Below, piece after piece: positions 46,301-57,030 of a DNA stretch of 64,000 bases. The first letter of the stretch is position 1. Every line of letters starts with the position of its first letter. Origin of the DNA: Doryteuthis pealeii (taxonomy: Eukaryota > Mollusca > Cephalopoda > Myopsida > Loliginidae); contig CM042145.1 in assembly GCA_023376005.1 (NCBI GenBank), positions 58,542,394 through 58,606,393 of the forward strand, written 5' to 3'. The translations under genes were made by a program, and so were the position numbers. The notes under the pieces are model-generated. The model searched no databases. It had not been told where the DNA came from and saw only the letters and a program-made list of their open reading frames with translations.

Positions 46301-49265
46301 AGGTTAAATGCCAACAAATAAGGCCGAACAGGGTGGATTCCCGTTAATCCGGCATCCAGGCAAATTTTCAAAAGGAATTCATTTCATTCAACCCAACCAA
46401 CAAGGTTAAATGCCAACAAATAAGGCCGAACAGGGTGGATTCCCGTTAATCCGGCATCCATGCAAATTTTCAAAAGGAATTCATTTCATTCAACCCAACC
46501 AACAAGGTTAAATGCCAACAAATAAGGCCGAACAGGGTGGATTCCCGTTAATCCGGCATCCAGGCAAATTTTCAAAAGGAATTCATTTCATTCAACCCAA
46601 AAAGGTTAAATGCCAACAAATAAGGCCGAACAGGGTGGATTCCCGTTAATCCGGCATCCATGCAAATTTTCAAAAGGAATTCATTTCATTCAACCCAACC
46701 AACAAGGTTAAATGCCAACAAATAAGGCCGAACAGGGTGGATTCCCGTTAATCCGGCATCCATGCAAATTTTCAAAAGGAATTCATTTCATTCAACCCAA
46801 CCAACAAGGTTAAATGCCAACAAATAAGGCCGAACAGGGTGGATTCCCGTTAATCCGGCATCCATGCAAATTTTCAAAAGGAATTCATTTCATTCAACCC
46901 AACCAACAAGGTTAAATGCCAACAAATAAGGCCGAACAGGGTGGATTCCCGTTAATCCGGCATCCAGGCAAATTTTCAAAAGGAATTCATTTCATTCAAC
47001 CCAACCAACAAGGTTAAATGCCAACAAATAAGGCCGAACAGGGTGGATTCCCGTTAATCCGGCATCCAGGCAAATTTTCAAAAGGAATTCATTTCATTCA
47101 ACCCAACCAACAAGGTTAAATGCCAACAAATAAGGCCGAACAGGGTGGATTCCCGTTAATCCGGCATCCATGCAAATTTTCAAAAGGAATTCATTTCATT
47201 CAACCCAACCAACAAGGTTAAATGCCAACAAATAAGGCCGAACAGGGTGGATTCCCGTTAATCCGGCATCCAGGCAAATTTTCAAAAGGAATTCATTTCA
47301 TTCAACCCAACCAACAAGGTTAAATGCCAACAAATAAGGCCGAACAGGGTGGATTCCCGTTAATCCGGCATCCATGCAAATTTTCAAAAGGAATTCATTT
47401 CATTCAACCCAACCAACAAGGTTAAATGCCAACAAATAAGGCCGAACAGGGTGGATTCCCGTTAATCCGGCATCCATGCAAATTTTCAAAAGGAATTCAT
47501 TTCATTCAACCCAACCAACAAGGTTAAATGCCAACAAATAAGGCCGAACAGGGTGGATTCCCGTTAATCCGGCATCCAGGCAAATTTTCAAAAGGAATTC
47601 ATTTCATTCAACCCAACCAACAAGGTTAAATGCCAACAAATAAGGCCGAACAGGGTGGATTCCCGTTAATCCGGCATCCAGGCAAATTTTCAAAAGGAAT
47701 TCATTTCATTCAACCCAACCAACAAGGTTAAATGCCAACAAATAAGGCCGAACAGGGTGGATTCCCGTTAATCCGGCATCCATGCAAATTTTCAAAAGGA
47801 ATTCATTTCATTCAACCCAACCAACAAGGTTAAATGCCAACAAATAAGGCCGAACAGGGTGGATTCCCGTTAATCCGGCATCCATGCAAATTTTCAAAAG
47901 GAATTCATTTCATTCAACCCAACCAACAAGGTTAAATGCCAACAAATAAGGCCGAACAGGGTGGATTCCCGTTAATCCGGCATCCAGGCAAATTTTCAAA
48001 AGGAATTCATTTCATTCAACCCAACCAACAAGGTTAAATGCCAACAAATAAGGCCGAACAGGGTGGATTCCCGTTAATCCGGCATCCAGGCAAATTTTCA
48101 AAAGGAATTCATTTCATTCAACCCAACCAACAAGGTTAAATGCCAACAAATAAGGCCGAACAGGGTGGATTCCCGTTAATCCGGCATCCATGCAAATTTT
48201 CAAAAGGAATTCATTTCATTCAACCCAACCAACAAGGTTAAATGCCAACAAATAAGGCCGAACAGGGTGGATTCCCGTTAATCCGGCATCCATGCAAATT
48301 TTCAAAAGGAATTCATTTCATTCAACCCAACCAACAAGGTTAAATGCCAACAAATAAGGCCGAACAGGGTGGATTCCCGTTAATCCGGCATCCAGGCAAA
48401 TTTTCAAAAGGAATTCATTTCATTCAACCCAACCAACAAGGTTAAATGCCAACAAATAAGGCCGAACAGGGTGGATTCCCGTTAATCCGGCATCCAGGCA
48501 AATTTTCAAAAGGAATTCATTTCATTCAACCCAACCAACAAGGTTAAATGCCAACAAATAAGGCCGAACAGGGTGGATTCCCGTTAATCCGGCATCCATG
48601 CAAATTTTCAAAAGGAATTCATTTCATTCAACCCAACCAACAAGGTTAATGCCAACAAATAAGGCCGAACAGGGTGGATTCCCGTTAATCCGGCATCCAG
48701 GCAAATTTTCAAAAGGAATTCATTTCATTCAACCCAACCAACAAGGTTAAATGCCAACAAATAAGGCCGAACAGGGTGGATTCCCGTTAATCCGGCATCC
48801 ATGCAAATTTTCAAAAGGAATTCATTTCATTCAACCCAACCAACAAGGTTAAATGCCAACAAATAAGGCCGAACAGGGTGGATTCCCGTTAATCCGGCAT
48901 CCAGGCAAATTTTCAAAAGGAATTCATTTCATTCAACCCAACCAACAAGGTTAAATGCCAACAAATAAGGCCGAACAGGGTGGATTCCCGTTAATCCGGC
49001 ATCCAGGCAAATTTTCAAAAGGAATTCATTTCATTCAACCCAACCAACAAGGTTAAATGCCAACAAATAAGGCCGAACAGGGTGGATTCCCGTTAATCCG
49101 GCATCCAGGCAAATTTTCAAAAGGAATTCATTTCATTCAACCCAACCAACAAGGTTAAATGCCAACAAATAAGGCCGAACAGGGTGGATTCCCGTTAATC
49201 CGGCATCCAGGCAAATTTCAAAAGGAATTCATTTCATTCAACCCAACCAACAAGGTTAAATGCCA
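40334..49265 (+). repeat. 102-bp satellite array, about 88 copies
   Basis: The unit starts 'gattcccgttaatccggcat' and ends 'aaggccgaacagggtg'. It contains one EcoRI site (GAATTC). The array holds 87 full units and a last partial one ending at 'ttaaatgcca'. Copies are nearly identical. Recurrent variants are ccaGgc/ccaTgc, ttaaTccgg versus ttaaAccgg or ttaaccgg (41.66-42.67 kb), and rare small deletions (for example 7 bp at 41950, 3 bp at 45980, several bp at 46190 and 46598). All six frames of the standard unit contain a stop, so the array is non-coding. From 47375 to 48599 the G/T variant follows a strict T,T,G,G order, a 408-bp higher-order repeat of three full periods. Confidence 0.97.
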
Positions 49266-49740
49266 TAAAGGATAACAAACCAACCGATTTATCATCATAG
49301 TTCCTTCGCCCTACCAGCAGACCATAACGTGTTTTTAACTCACAAATTCATGGCTATACCTATGTTAAATCCATCAGAGAGAGCTTCATCTGTCAGAGGA
49401 GAACCTTGCATTATTGTGTAAATCTTGGCCGTCAGTGAAATCCCCTCCAGAAATCTGAACCCACTAGGGCTTGGTAGTATATATTCAATCATCCATAGAT
49501 ATCGTTTTTCTACGTATTACATCTCTTCAGTGTGGCTAAACATAGCAGGCTGGGATTGAAACCTAAACGAATTATCTTCATTCCTAGCCTTAAGCCTTCG
49601 GCACACCTGCAGACTTGTGCGAGATTTTAAATATATTTATATATGTTAAAGGCCCTCAGAGAGAGCTCCATCCGTAATAGGAGAGCCTATATATAAGGCT
49701 AACTAACGGCTATAGTGTACGATGTTGTGTTTCTCTTTTT
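49266..49740 (+). repeat. Right flank of the array: two related repeat ends
   Basis: 'cagagagagcttcatctgtc' with 'aggagaacc' (49375) and 'cagagagagctccatccgt' with 'aggagagcc' (49657) are two copies of one repeat, about 280 bp apart. A hammerhead relic lies between them. Confidence 0.55.
49493..49535 (-). ncRNA. Hammerhead relic right of the satellite array
   Basis: Minus strand: CCACA (49531-49535), CUGAAGA (49524-49530), a 13-nt stem II with decayed outer pair, GAAA (49507-49510), a degraded 7-nt helix III, UC (49498-49499) and UAUGG (49493-49497), pairing 4 of 5 in stem I. Same family as 40285 and 59915. Confidence 0.5.
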
Positions 49741-49799
49741 CTTTCCATATTCATTTTAAATGACCTTAAGGGGTTCCAACATCACATACTTTTATATGT

Positions 49800-49802
<3 letters not shown>

Positions 49803-49837
<35 letters not shown>

Positions 49838-50032
49838 ACACACACGCACAACCAGGATACACACAAACACGTGTCGCACCAAATAAAAAAAATAAAAATT
49901 AAGACAAAATTAAAACATTTTGAGGACCCTTTTTATTATATAAATTCACTTTTCTATTGTTGGATCAACTGCAATTTCTCTGTCTGTCTGTCTGTCTCTG
50001 TGTCTGTCTGTCTGCCTTTCTGTCTGTGTGTG

Positions 50033-50080
<48 letters not shown>
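49803..50080 (+). repeat. (CA)n and (TA)n tracts
   Basis: (CA)n at 49803-49850; TCTG-rich DNA at 49978-50040; (TA)n at 50042-50080. Confidence 0.93.
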
Positions 50081-50083
<3 letters not shown>

Positions 50084-50171
50084 GGAAGGGTGGATGGGTT
50101 TAGGATCCGACGATATGCTGTAGATAGAAGGAAAGTGGTCAAGAAATGATCAACTCAAAACAAGTCACAGG

Positions 50172-50212
50172 GTGGTACGTTTCGTCTGTATGCACAGACT
50201 TTCTCAGCCGAT
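50172..50212 (-). ncRNA. Hammerhead-like relic with strong stem II
   Basis: Minus strand: GGCUGAGAAA, then a perfect 6-bp stem II (GUCUGU/ACAGAC around GCAU, 50184-50199), then GAAAC and the palindrome GUAC. G8 is lost by the change in CUGANGA and no UH follows, so it cannot be active as read. (TA)n lies 90 bp downstream in its own sense. Confidence 0.35.
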
Positions 50213-50331
50213 CTGAGACTTTATTGAGGCAAAGCATACGTTTAAATACATGTGGTGGTGGCGGTGTCGGGGAGGTCAAGGGGGTGAGTGTGTGGTGATG
50301 TGAGCTAAGAAGGAGCGGGGAGTTTTGGGTA

Positions 50332-50334
<3 letters not shown>

Positions 50335-50366
<32 letters not shown>
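50335..50366. repeat. (TA)n microsatellite
   Basis: About 16 TA units. Confidence 0.95.
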
Positions 50367-50369
<3 letters not shown>

Positions 50370-50798
50370 GGGATGCTCATAAAGTGTTGCAGCAGTTTTT
50401 AGATTGAAAACTTAATAACTCTCGTTGTACAAATTATAGAATCATTTAGTAAAAATCACAAAAGTTCAACACTTGTAATTTTATCTTTTTCCATGAACGT
50501 TTTTATTATTGCATTTCCAGAAGACTGTCGTCTTTATTGTTACATATAAACACCCTGTCGATATCAGAATTATTGTTACATATAGACACCCTATATATAT
50601 ATATATATATACCAAACTTGTTGGTAAATCCTCGCGGTGAGAAAAAACCCAGCAAATAGTTTGATTGTAAAAATATACTACCAAACATCAACCGGGAAGG
50701 AAAAAATTTTTGGAAAAAAGAAAAGACCAAGATAATCGTACCAACAAAAAAATATTCTATTAGTACAATATGTTGGCCAAAAGAAAAAACAATTTATA

Positions 50799-50834
<36 letters not shown>

Positions 50835-50912
50835 ATATATATATTCATACAAAACCGCCAGGAGACTAAAGCTAATAAGTAAAAAGTGCTCAATATCTAA
50901 GTAGAGCAAATA

Positions 50913-51042
50913 ATAAAGATAAATCTAATGAGTCAGACGAACCTACTAAATGTTTTGCTTAATGCTCTTCAGGGCTAATATCTTAGCCCTGAAGAGCATT
51001 AAGCAAAACTTTTAGTAGGTTCGTCTGACTCATTAGATTTAT

Positions 51043-51048
<6 letters not shown>
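50913..51048. repeat. 66-bp arm hairpin: inverted dimer of HHR-bearing ends
   Basis: Arms 50913-50978 and 50983-51048 are exact inverted copies except one T-T mismatch (50951/51010), separated by TATC. Each arm carries a hammerhead-derived core: on the plus strand AGCC, CUGAAGA (50989-50995), a 2-bp stem II (50996-51004), AAAA in place of GAAA (51005-51008), a helix III region (51009-51015), UA and GGUU. G12 is therefore mutated in both arms. A (TA)n begins right after the second arm. The adjacent 'agtgctcaatatc' and 'gtagagcaaat' belong to the repeat at 35.5 and 55.4 kb. Confidence 0.85.
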
Positions 51049-51083
<35 letters not shown>

Positions 51084-51099
51084 TGTAATTTCAGGATCT

Positions 51100-51600
51100 C
51101 TAAGAAAGAAAGTAGGCATATTTAAATAAATCTGGAGTAGATCTTTTGCGTTAAAACATCTGCCGTTATTTATCAAATAATTCTCAAACATTTCATGTCG
51201 ATCAACCAATTTTATTTAGAATGTTATGGAAAACATAAAAGAAAGAAAGAAAGAAAGAAAGAAAAGAAGGAAACAAAGTGGAAGATAAAAGGAAGGGGGA
51301 CTACAAAGTTATTTGAACCAATCAAATCCTTTTCAGTGTCAATTCAAAATCCACCTGACGACACGTCATTAACGTTCTTGTCTTTTTTTTATTTTTATTT
51401 TTATTCCGTCTGAAGCGCAACAAAACGTTCGATATTTGCCATTTCCTTCCTGTCCTACAAGAATGATTGAAAGACAAACTTGTATCGATTATCGCTTCTT
51501 CTTTTCACTTGATTTTCGATTTTCCTCAAAGAATAAACAATGAATTTCGGAGGATGGGAAACTTGTATCGGTTCCATTCTTGACAGGGCTCTAAACCTCC
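51100..51600. other. No feature recognised
   Basis: AT-rich, with a GAAA-rich patch at 51237-51265. Confidence 0.35.
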
Positions 51601-51606
51601 TTCATA

Positions 51607-51684
51607 TTGTCGGGGACGATTACTAATAGGGACAGATGGCGAGAGATTGTCATGGATATCCGTGCTGCCAGCACGACCTGGTGA
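51607..51684 (+). pseudogene. LINE ORF2 extreme C-terminus
   Basis: The frame reads 'LSGTITNRDRWREIVMDIRA' then ASTTW and a stop at 51682. A DRxxWRxIV...A tail just before the stop is typical of many non-LTR retrotransposon polyproteins. A GATGAT simple repeat follows, as in LINE 3' tails. Too short to assign a clade. Confidence 0.45.
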
Positions 51685-51747
51685 TGATAATGATGATGAT
51701 ATGACTTTAATAATATTTCATTATAAAAATTTGACTTTTAGTAATAA

Positions 51748-51895
51748 TATTGCGGGTAAATCGTAGGACAAACTTAGCTCTTAAACCTTGGCTAAGTAAC
51801 CAGTCTAGGAGAATAAAAACTCTGAATTCAAACCTGTTAAACCCCGCTTAAGAAATTGACCGTGTGTCACATCCTACTCGTGTGGAGGGGATGAT
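51748..51895 (+). repeat. Family D SINE-like copy
   Basis: 'aaatcgtaggacaaac', 'aaccagtctaggaga', 'aaacctgttaaacccc' and 'tgtcacatcctactcgt'. Confidence 0.6.
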
Positions 51896-51934
51896 AAATA
51901 TATATATATATATATATATATCCCTTGTAGAAGA

Positions 51935-52080
51935 ACGTATTTATCCAACCCCTTCGCACGATCAGGATGTGGCACAAGGTCAATCTCTAAGTGGACCTTA
52001 ACAGGTCTAAATTCAGTTTTCAATCTCCAAGCACTCTATCCTTGCCATACCAAGGATAGAGCTCAGCCCTATCATTTACT
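51935..52080 (-). repeat. Family D copy, inverted
   Basis: Plus strand 'atcaggatgtggcacaaggt' and 'ttaacaggtctaaattca', the reverse complement of the family D end. With the copy at 51748 it forms an inverted pair around a TA tract (51897-51921). Confidence 0.55.
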
Positions 52081-52109
52081 CATAACTGAAGATGCCTTTA
52101 AACAAATAA

Positions 52110-52205
52110 ACGAAACCATAAATATGAACATACAATATACGCGATTCCCTAACCATTAGGCATAAAATAATACTAGACGGGTTGATATGCCGATAAAATC
52201 AATCA
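52110..52205 (+). repeat. Family A 3' terminus
   Basis: 'aggcataaaataatac' then 'cgggttgatatgccgataaa' and 'tcaatca'. Confidence 0.6.
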
Positions 52206-52660
52206 TATACGATCTATATATTAATACGCTTGTTCCTTAATCTTCAGACCGTTATCATCTTGTAATACCATCTGGTTAAAAATGAGACCGTCCAAATTAT
52301 CCAAGATGAAATGCAAAAATGTAAATCCTGATTATCTGGTGTTGCTTATCCGCCGAATTATCATTTCTTATGAGTATCGTCATCTCAGCTAAATAATGGA
52401 CCACTCTGTTTTTATCATAAATAAATAAAGGGAAGCAAAAGGACAAGTTTCAGAGAAAAATATAATTAGAAAGAAGGAAAGAGTAGAGGAAAGATAGAGG
52501 GGGTAGATACGCTGAAGCGATAATGCTAATCTGAGAGAGAGAGAGAGAAATATTGAACTATTTGGCAATAGCTCTCAAGTAAACGAATCAGACGTTGTAA
52601 TAATTAAACTATCATACTGTGGTATAGCCACAGGTCCTGCTAGTAAATATAGTTTCTTTA
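52206..52660 (-). repeat. Family B copy, inverted
   Basis: Ends 'ccacaggtcctgctagta' (52631) and carries 'gaccgttatcatcttgtaa' (52247) and 'cctgattatctggtgttgc' (52327) in inverted order relative to 24.41 kb. Confidence 0.65.
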
Positions 52661-52969
52661 GTAACAGTAGAAAATTTGCTGATCCGAAGATTTCTTGAGT
52701 TATATGATGACAGACAAGGGAGACAATTGATGCATAACAGTTTTTGCCCAGAATAGTAAATCTTTCAAATACTAATTCTTTTTATTGTGACCTTAGGTTC
52801 TGTTTATTGGTGTGTATTCATCTATAGTTTTCATTACATTACACATACATTTAACCATAGGTTCTCTAATTGAGATATTGTCAAACTTTTTCGTAATAAG
52901 ACCACGCGTTTGCAAGATGATAATTTCTCTCTCTTTTCTTAACGTTTAGAATCTTTTTATATCAACTAG

Positions 52970-53515
52970 CAAGAATATGAGCCCTTCGAGCGTAGGTATT
53001 TAAGTTTTAATGTAATGAAATATATTAAATTAGAAAAATCAAAGAAATGAAATAAGAACGTATATATATATATATATAAAGATTACACTTATCTTAATTA
53101 TATCCTAATTGGTTTCTATATAAAATGATCTATAGGATTGATTTTAATTCATTGGAGAATAAAACAATATTAGAGATCAATAACACCAAGTAACTATTTA
53201 TTAAAGCTGGTCTTCTTAAAAAACAGTATGCAAATTAACCACACCGTATATTATGTAGACCTTTATTTCTTTGTGATATATAAGACACATTGAAAGATTT
53301 AAAAGGCACTACTAACGTGGGCTCTTTTGAGGCAAATCTAACTCAGATTTTCGTTGACAGCATTTGTAAATAAGATTTATTCTATGTATTAATATCAATG
53401 ATTCAGACTATAAATTAAATACTCATTGGGAAACTTACATGATTTCTGAGGGTATTAGGACGTAAGCATTGACGTAGTTTAGTTTACCGACACCGAATCT
53501 CCATTATAATAAATC
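52970..53515 (+). repeat. Family C dispersed element, long copy
   Basis: Collinear with 14229-14760 over about 540 bp, with a small TA expansion at 53060. Ends 'gaatctccattataataa'. Confidence 0.65.
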
Positions 53516-54120
53516 ATTTAGTCCTCTGGCTTCTTTTCCCACGCCTTTTTTATTTGGGTTTTTATTTTAGTTTTTTTCAGTTTCAAGTCGGAGGTATCGG
53601 ATTTCTAATTAGTAATCGATTTACATTTACCCCGCCACGTGTATGTATATATATATATGAATGTATTTGTGTATGCAGGCGTTGGTAATGAATGTACAAA
53701 GAAACGAGAAGGGGAAAACTGTCGATCAAAGAGAATTAATGATAACTTGGGGGCGGGGAGGGGGAAGGGAGCAAAAGCCAAATCAAAAGAAAGTAATAAG
53801 ATTTACTTATGTGATCAATCGATTTCTTCGACGGATTCAAGCAATTTAGAACCGAAAATATCGAGGAATGAATCGATTTGAACTTAATTAAATTCCCATT
53901 CCCATCTGTGGCATTGTAAGCAAATTATACTGGGGTGCGAATTGATAAGTTATCAAAAAGGCCAACACGCCGAAAAGAAGAGCGAATTCATCATCTCTTC
54001 CAGTGGCCTTGCTGTAACTATATATGCTTGATCTAGCATTTAACCCATTTACTTCTGAGGTCAGCATCTAAATGTTATCCATTCCAAGACGGAAGTTGGG
54101 ATTTGGTGTTAAGTAAACTC
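53516..54120. other. No feature recognised
   Basis: Includes a G-rich patch (53750-53770). Frames at 53639-53881 have no motif. Confidence 0.35.
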
Positions 54121-54122
54121 CA

Positions 54123-54123
<1 letters not shown>

Positions 54124-54165
<42 letters not shown>

Positions 54166-54173
54166 ATATATAT
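54124..54173. repeat. (TA)n microsatellite
   Basis: Two TA runs joined by one phase slip. Confidence 0.95.
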
Positions 54174-54179
54174 TACACA

Positions 54180-54420
54180 TCCCTAGTTACACATATCTGG
54201 AACTTGAAAGACATGAACATCTCACCGAACATAAGCTGGGAAATCCTGAAAGTCTCACACGCCTACAGCAAAACATCAAAAAGATGCCTCCTTTGCCTCC
54301 ACGAAAAACTCTATTATCACTCATCCATCACAACACACCCTACTAAACAAAATATCAGAAATTTTATCTAAATGTCGACATGAAAATAAACACTTACTAT
54401 CACACTTCGATCCATATACA
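54180..54420 (+). pseudogene. Penelope-like element, C-terminal coding remnant
   Basis: The plus strand reads 'HIWNLKDMNISPNISWEILK', then 'KTSKRCLLCLHEKL', and after a one-base frame change 'ILSKCRHENKHLLSHFDPYT' and stop TAA. This matches the end of PLE proteins after the GIY-YIG domain: IWxLK, W.IL, a C-x2-C knuckle, then SKCRH and a KxLL tail. The 57.0-59.9-kb element carries the same series. The RT and GIY-YIG parts are missing on the left, where a (TA)n tract abuts. Downstream is about 590 bp of AC-rich 3' untranslated sequence ending in a hammerhead. Confidence 0.65.
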
Positions 54421-55130
54421 TAACCCTCATACACATTCACCACCCAAAACATCTATTAGAACCCCCACCACTACCACCAAAAAAACCCACAATAGTAAAT
54501 ACCCCAATAAATCCGCTAAACTGTAAGTACCTTTCCCTATACCACATACACACACAAGTACTCTTATTATTGCACATCATTATGCACAATACAATTCCAT
54601 AATTATCACAATCTCCACTTACTGTAACACACAAACTAGCCATTTATTACCTTTATATTACGTTATATTTACATTACACTATATACTATACAATCACAAC
54701 ACAAACAAATTCCATAACACGATTATTACATGCACACATAATTATTATTAACAGCGTACTAAAAATACATTCTATTAACAAAAACCACGTCACACAAAAC
54801 ACGCGATACGATCATAACGTCACAGTCCTCACGCACTTTCATGCTCACGCACATGTCAACATACGCACACGTACAAAAAACAAAAAAACGCGCATCCGAC
54901 ATTATACACGCAATCACGTAAACATGCAACACGAGAATACAGTTTAAAAAAAACGCAGACATTCAACCATATTCATCCTATTTACATCTTTTCCAACAGC
55001 AATTTCATTTTACCTGAGGAATGCCATAGCAAGAAACCGAACGGTTGTAATGATTGTTCCAATAAATGAAATAAAAAAGCTAAACCTTTTATTTATTCAA
55101 TCATATATATATATATATGTGTGTGTGTGT
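54421..55130 (+). other. PLE 3' untranslated region, AC-rich
   Basis: C/A-rich DNA with little T-rich interruption until 54960, then the hammerhead at 55010 and a (TA)n-(TG)n tract at 55103-55130. Minus frames here are compositional artefacts. Confidence 0.5.
55010..55050 (+). ncRNA. Hammerhead ribozyme downstream of a PLE remnant
   Basis: Stem I UUAC (55010-55013) pairs with GUAA (55047-55050). Core CUGAGGA (55014-55020, N7 = G) and GAAA (55033-55036). Stem II is UGC/GCA around CAUA, with an A-A pair next to the core. Helix III is CCG/CGG around AA (55037-55044). UU cleavage site at 55045-55046. All catalytic residues are present. The sense is the same as the PLE coding remnant, and the spacing resembles that of the 57-kb element. 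Confidence 0.75.
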
Positions 55131-55309
55131 GTTTAGTATAGGTCCAACTGATAACCTACATAACATACAGCTTACTACTAATGTTTACGTTTTGAACGTT
55201 GAAAAAACCAACGTCAAATTTCGAAAGTTTTATTTCCAAAACAGCGTTTATATAATTCTGTTGCATAATATACCGTTCATAGCAAAAGACACATACATAT
55301 AATTGTCTA

Positions 55310-55520
55310 CAATCAACCAACATCTTGATTTACACAGTGGAGTTAACCCTGAAGATCCTCAACATGGTGAAACTCAAGTAGATTATCACTTGGACCTATA
55401 TTAAAATAAATTTGCTCTACCAACGTATTGAACACTTTTTTATTTGTTATATTACTGCCTTACATTTATGAACTTCACATCAACCACCGTGACCATATTT
55501 ACCGGTAAGTCATCTTTTCC

Positions 55521-55553
<33 letters not shown>
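55310..55553 (+). repeat. HHR-bearing repeat end, second copy
   Basis: Collinear with 35400-35662 and likewise ending in (TA)n (55524-55553). The two copies differ mainly by a few small indels. Confidence 0.7.
55344..55385 (+). ncRNA. Hammerhead ribozyme, sister of 35432-35470
   Basis: UAACC (55344-55348) against GAUUA (55381-55385), one mismatch. CUGAAGA (55349-55355), stem II CC/GG with a longer loop (55356-55368), GAAA (55369-55372), helix III CUCAAG (55373-55378), UA (55379-55380). The palindrome and stem I have each lost one pair relative to the 35-kb copy. Confidence 0.65.
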
Positions 55554-55554
<1 letters not shown>

Positions 55555-55557
<3 letters not shown>

Positions 55558-55700
55558 ATCAGATTCATTTTAAGGATCCTTCTCGGTGAAACCTGGGTAG
55601 GCATCTTTTTAAACTTCCCTAAACCGAGTATACAAATTTGTATTGAGCAATTTTTTTGATTTATTATCTCGACTCATTCGGTTTGTATTTCTTGTTCCAA
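55555..55700 (+). repeat. Hammerhead-derived block without CUGANGA
   Basis: 'ggatccttctcggtgaaacc' then 'tgggtagg' aligns with stem II, GAAA, helix III and UA of the 35-kb motif, but the CUGANGA box is degraded. Shared with 11.91 kb. Confidence 0.35.
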
Positions 55701-55727
55701 TCTAAATTGTTTAGTGCTTTTCTTCTT

Positions 55728-56210
55728 GTGGACGAGCAGATTCCCAACCCCCACGAACGAAGCGAGTCCGGATATGTTTGGCCTGTGCGAGGGGCGGGGG
55801 GCGTGGCGAGTGACCATGGAAATTGAACTCGTCACCTCTTCGTTGCTGAAATGCAGGTGAAATTCCGCACGAGCAGTTCAGAGTAACCCGGATGTAGGGT
55901 CTCGTCGTGGGGATTGACGCCTGCTGATGAATGTCGAACGTGCAGCACGGGCAATTGAGAGTAGAGAGCCCGGATGAAACACAGCAGCTGGGTATTTAAT
56001 GATCTGCCCTCCCAGATCGGGGAAGAAAGACTGCAGTAACATTTTGTCTGTCGAAACGAGTGGAAGAGAACAACAGCTGTAGCATTTTGTTGTTGAGACG
56101 AGCGTGATACTGTTGGGAGAGCTTTAGACTGAAGACTGTCAATTGGAAGAACATTGCGTCGGACTTGACTGTGACCCCCAGAGATTACTTACGTTCCAGA
56201 TTAGACTTCT

Positions 56211-56218
<8 letters not shown>
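55728..56218 (+). mobile_element. GC-richer block, possible LTR
   Basis: About 490 bp with composition clearly richer in G and C than the neighbours, starting near TGTGGACGAGC and ending CTTGTGCA at a (TA)n. It has a TATTTAA box near 55995. It contains an internal diverged duplication around 'attttgtctgtcgaaacgag' and 'attttgttgttgagacgag'. TG...CA ends and a TATA-like box suit an LTR, but no partner, primer-binding site or target duplication was found. Confidence 0.3.

Positions 56219-56280
<62 letters not shown>
56217..56280. repeat. (TA)n microsatellite
   Basis: TA run with one phase slip near 56250. Confidence 0.95.
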
Positions 56281-56284
<4 letters not shown>

Positions 56285-56299
56285 TTTTCTAATATGTCA

Positions 56300-56323
56300 A
56301 GTAACATAATCGATTATGTTACT
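56300..56323. repeat. 24-bp perfect palindrome
   Basis: AGTAACATAATC followed by its exact reverse complement. Lies 20 bp after the (TA)n. Confidence 0.8.
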
Positions 56324-56399
56324 GGGGACGCCTATCACTGAGCAGTCATCGATTTGATGTCCCGAAACCACGTTTGAAGGTGAGATATCGATCTGATGA

Positions 56400-56895
56400 G
56401 ACGGATTGGAAATCCGCACTTAACGTATCATATTCATAAAATCCAAATTAAGAAAAATCCTAGGAGGATACAATTTGGAAAAATAATATAAGAATTTTTA
56501 CGTTTCCTATAGAATTTTCCCTATCACAAATTAAACCTATTAACTATTTGCATATTTGTACTTTGTTCCATCAAGAAATAAATCCAAGGTGGACGCTTAA
56601 GATAACGGATTTAAATTATGTAATACATCTATAATAAATATCTATTAGTACATACAATTGATTCTTAAAATTTCATGCACTCAAAAAATTACGGTTAATT
56701 TAATATTATTGACAAAGGAAAATAACTTATTACCTTCTATGATTTTAAATAATCTATTTTATTACATGGTATCTGTTTTAAACTTAAGATATCACAAACA
56801 CACCCCTTCACTAGTTAACTAAGTTCATATTTTTACTTTATTTCAAGGGGAATAGGTTCAAGGTGAACACTTTTATGGTAACAAGTTTAAATATT
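56400..56895. other. No feature recognised
   Basis: AT-rich DNA. Two loosely similar halves ('tcaagaaataaatccaaggt' and 'tcaaggggaataggttcaag') suggest a diverged duplication of about 270 bp. Confidence 0.4.
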
Positions 56896-56896
56896 G

Positions 56897-56899
<3 letters not shown>

Positions 56900-56951
<52 letters not shown>
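56900..56951. repeat. (TA)n microsatellite left of the PLE
   Basis: About 26 TA units, about 80 bp before the left inverted arm. Confidence 0.95.
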
Positions 56952-56953
<2 letters not shown>

Positions 56954-57030
56954 TATATGTAAAAACAAAATTTCTTTTGCGATGAAACAAAGAAAATACA
57001 GTGCTCAATCACAGTTTGTAAGAGCTAATA

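Noticed and set aside
40334..49265. Resemblance to a CRISPR array (regular repeats)
   Set aside because: There are no unique spacers; the whole 102-bp unit is repeated, and the context is a eukaryotic genome.
56330..56430. Hammerhead-like pieces (GUCCC-GAAAC and CUGAUGA) near 56350-56400
   Set aside because: The boxes are in permuted order and a stem III can be drawn, but no UH cleavage site or stem I follows; likely chance or a very decayed relic.
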